Positions 62,293-64,000 of a stretch of 64,000 bases of DNA are shown one piece after another. The stretch spans positions 248,001-312,000 of the forward strand of contig NZ_JXQQ01000028.1 of the NCBI RefSeq assembly GCF_000834655.1. The letters are read 5' to 3'. Both the position numbers and the translations under genes were made by a program. The DNA is from Variovorax paradoxus (GTDB taxonomy: Bacteria > Pseudomonadota > Gammaproteobacteria > Burkholderiales > Burkholderiaceae_C). Within the stretch, counting starts at the first letter, position 1. Each line of letters opens with the position of its first letter. The notes beneath the pieces are model-generated. The model saw nothing but the letters and a program-made list of their open reading frames with translations. It was not told the origin of the DNA and did no database searches.

Positions 62293-64000
62293 TCAATCAG
62301 CCTCTTGGTCCACCGCCGCGCCACGGTCCTTGATCCGCGTGACCTGCGACAGCACCGCATCCTCCGACGTCATGTCCGGCCGCGGCCCCTTGTAGACCGG
62401 TTGCTCGAACTTGCCGCCCGCGTAGCGATAGAGATAGCGCACCTCCACCAGCGTGCCCGCCGCGGGCAGCGCCTCGTTGGGCGGCACGGTCACGTTGCCC
62501 ATGTCGACCATCGCGCCCGTCTCGTCGCGCAGCCCCACGGCCACCGAGCGCTGCGCGTTCACGCGGATCACCTCGCACGTCGCGCTCTGGTTGAACTTGA
62601 ACTTCAGGCTCGCGGTGCTGCGACCCGCAGCGAACGGCGCGGCGAGCGCCTTGAGCACATAGCCTTCGCCATGCGCGGCCAGTAGTTCAGCCGCGCGGCG
62701 GCGCTTGCCTTCGGCGGTGGTCTCCAGGTCGAGCACCACCATCCACGGCAGGTGCGCAACGGTCTTGTGCAGATGGCCGAAGCGTTCGATGAAAGGCGCG
62801 CCACGCAGATCCTGGCCATCGAGCTCCAGCAAGTCGAAGGCCTTGAAGCCATCGCCGACATGCTCGCCCGCGATGACGGTGCGGCCCGCCGATGCAACAG
62901 AACCGCCGGTCCAGGCCTGCGGAATGTCGACGAAGAGCCCGCGGCGGTTCGTGCCGCGTACCGTTTCTCCCTCGATCAGCAGGATGCGGTTCTCGCCATC
63001 GGCCTTTTCCTGCAGGCCCCAGCCCGCGTCGTCGAAGTAGCGCGCCACCTGCGCTTCGAGAATCAGCGTGGGCAGTTGCGGCAGCTCGCCGCTGATGCGG
63101 CCGGCGAGGTCGGTCGAGGTGTAGAGCGCGCCCGACTGGTCGGGCGTGTAGCCCTTGGAGGTCTTCTCCTTCACGACCTTCTCGTAGATCTTCAGCGCGG
63201 CCTCGAAGGCGATCGGGCTGCTGGTCTTGGTGCCGGTGGCGAGCGTGCCGCCGCGGCGCCCATTGCCGTAGTCGACCACCCAGCCATCGTCCTTGGGGCG
63301 CAGGTGGACCTGGTAGACCTTGTCGGAGCCCTGGCCCGTGAAATAGAGAAAACTCGATTGCGATCCCTGTCCGCCAGCCGCTTGCGCGACGGGCACGGCC
63401 GAAGGCGTCGGGTTGCCCGGAGGCTTCGCAGGCGGGCTCGCTTCACGCAAATCGACCTCCGGCCGCATCGACGCGGCTCCGTTCCACCGCACCTCGAGGC
63501 CCGCCTTTCGGAAGTGTTCGACGATGAGTTCGCCGACGCGCAGCATGTCGGCATCGGCGCCCTCCGGCGCGCCCCAGTACGCGAGCGACAGCTGGCTGGT
63601 GCTCTTCGCGCGGTTCAGGTCCTGCCGTGTGTAGAAACAGAAGCCATGCACGCCGGCCGACTCGCCGCCTCGCTCGTGGAATGCCTCGGAGCAGTCGGAG
63701 AAACCATCGGACTGCGTTTGCCCCGCGTCTTGCAGCGCGACGAGGCCAGCCTTCGTCAACGCCTCGAAGACGGCATCGATCTTCGTCTTGGCGGCACGCC
63801 ATTGCGCGGTCGTCATCTTCACCGGATCGGGCTCGGGCGGTGGTGGTTCCGGAATGGGTTTGCCCGTGACGCGCGCGAGGAGCGCGACCACCTCTTCCAT
63901 CATCGCGTTCACCGTGATGTGGTTGCCGTGCCCGTCGCTGATGTCGGCCTTGGCGCCGGCATCCAGGAGCAGTTGCACCGCATCGGTCGTGGGCGCGAAC
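62293..64000 (-). CDS. Ankyrin-DUF6891-WGR-ATP-dependent ligase fusion, C-terminal part
   Basis: The frame is open to the right edge, so only the C-terminal 569 residues are visible; the true start lies outside. The visible start (VQLLLDAGAKADISDGHGN) reads as an ankyrin repeat. About 60-165 residues in, a segment with GVHGFCFYTRQDL and LSLAYWGAPEG resembles DUF6891. A WGR domain follows (SDKVYQVHLRPKDDGWVVDYGNGRRG). Then comes a full nucleotidyltransferase: motif I EKADGENRILLI, with the probable nucleophile Lys, FKAFDLLELDGQDLRG (motif IIIa-like), GEGYVLKAL (motif IV), SLKFKFNQSATCEVI (motif V) and a C-terminal OB fold (VGNVTVP-like, then VEVRYLYRYAGGKFEQPVY). It should be an adenylating ligase; nucleic-acid ends or another substrate are both possible. 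The fusion is inferred from one uninterrupted frame. Confidence 0.85.
   Translation of the reverse strand, partial: FAPTTDAVQLLLDAGAKADISDGHGNHITVNAMMEEVVALLARVTGKPIPEPPPPEPDPVKMTTAQWRAAKTKIDAVFEALTKAGLVALQDAGQTQSDGFSDCSEAFHERGGESAGVHGFCFYTRQDLNRAKSTSQLSLAYWGAPEGADADMLRVGELIVEHFRKAGLEVRWNGAASMRPEVDLREASPPAKPPGNPTPSAVPVAQAAGGQGSQSSFLYFTGQGSDKVYQVHLRPKDDGWVVDYGNGRRGGTLATGTKTSSPIAFEAALKIYEKVVKEKTSKGYTPDQSGALYTSTDLAGRISGELPQLPTLILEAQVARYFDDAGWGLQEKADGENRILLIEGETVRGTNRRGLFVDIPQAWTGGSVASAGRTVIAGEHVGDGFKAFDLLELDGQDLRGAPFIERFGHLHKTVAHLPWMVVLDLETTAEGKRRRAAELLAAHGEGYVLKALAAPFAAGRSTASLKFKFNQSATCEVIRVNAQRSVAVGLRDETGAMVDMGNVTVPPNEALPAAGTLVEVRYLYRYAGGKFEQPVYKGPRPDMTSEDAVLSQVTRIKDRGAAVDQEAD

Overview
The window is a high-GC, gene-dense chromosomal segment that most resembles a Burkholderiales/Comamonadaceae bacterium, probably Variovorax-like. 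The reasons are the number of LysR regulators facing metabolic genes, an orphan Bug-type solute receptor beside an AtuA gene, an OpgD-type glucan protein with a Tat signal, and strong third-position G/C preference. The genus is inferred from gene content and style, since no rRNA or marker phylogeny is available here. I saw no tRNA, rRNA, CRISPR array, intact insertion sequence or prophage.

Region 1 (1-7179, minus strand) is one operon-like envelope-stress cassette. In transcription order it holds a YjfI-like protein, a PspA/IM30 coiled-coil protein, an uncharacterised 119-residue protein, a YqiJ-like OB-fold membrane protein, a long YqiK-like flotillin, a TFIIB-type zinc-ribbon protein and a large DUF3686-type 'DNA repair ATPase' that runs off the left edge. 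Several of these genes are joined by 4-bp ATGA overlaps.

Region 2 (7.3-50.5 kb) is a patchwork of small metabolic units, usually one to three enzymes with a divergent regulator. It includes methylmalonate-semialdehyde dehydrogenase, OpgD, an ethanolamine unit (Eat permease plus EutB and EutC, no microcompartment genes), a carotenoid-oxygenase-family enzyme, YcaC-like hydrolase, pirin, a YtcJ-like amidohydrolase, a periplasmic-binding-protein-fold protein without a signal peptide, an AtuA/Bug unit, a LacI plus sugar isomerase plus sugar-binding-protein unit lacking a transporter, two different SMR exporters (Gdx/SugE-like and EmrE-like), a chromosomal APH(3'')-like (StrA-like) phosphotransferase abutting the EmrE gene, a PcaD-like hydrolase with its LysR regulator, and a MocR/PdxR-type regulator.

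Region 3 (50.5-61.6 kb) is a compact glycan-modification cluster behind an AT-richer 460-bp leader. It encodes a sugar-nucleotide epimerase, an O-methyltransferase, a DegT/DnrJ aminotransferase, WbqC, a second DegT-fold protein, a small SAM methyltransferase and a 1186-residue two-domain glycosyltransferase, most of them overlapping, with a convergent acyltransferase-3. No flippase, polymerase or priming transferase is visible.

Region 4 (61.6-64 kb) is a poorly coding stretch followed by the C-terminal 569 residues of an unusual fusion: ankyrin-like sequence, a DUF6891-like part, a WGR domain and a complete ATP-dependent ligase-type nucleotidyltransferase with OB fold. This fusion, the stress cassette and the glycan operon are the parts most worth following up.
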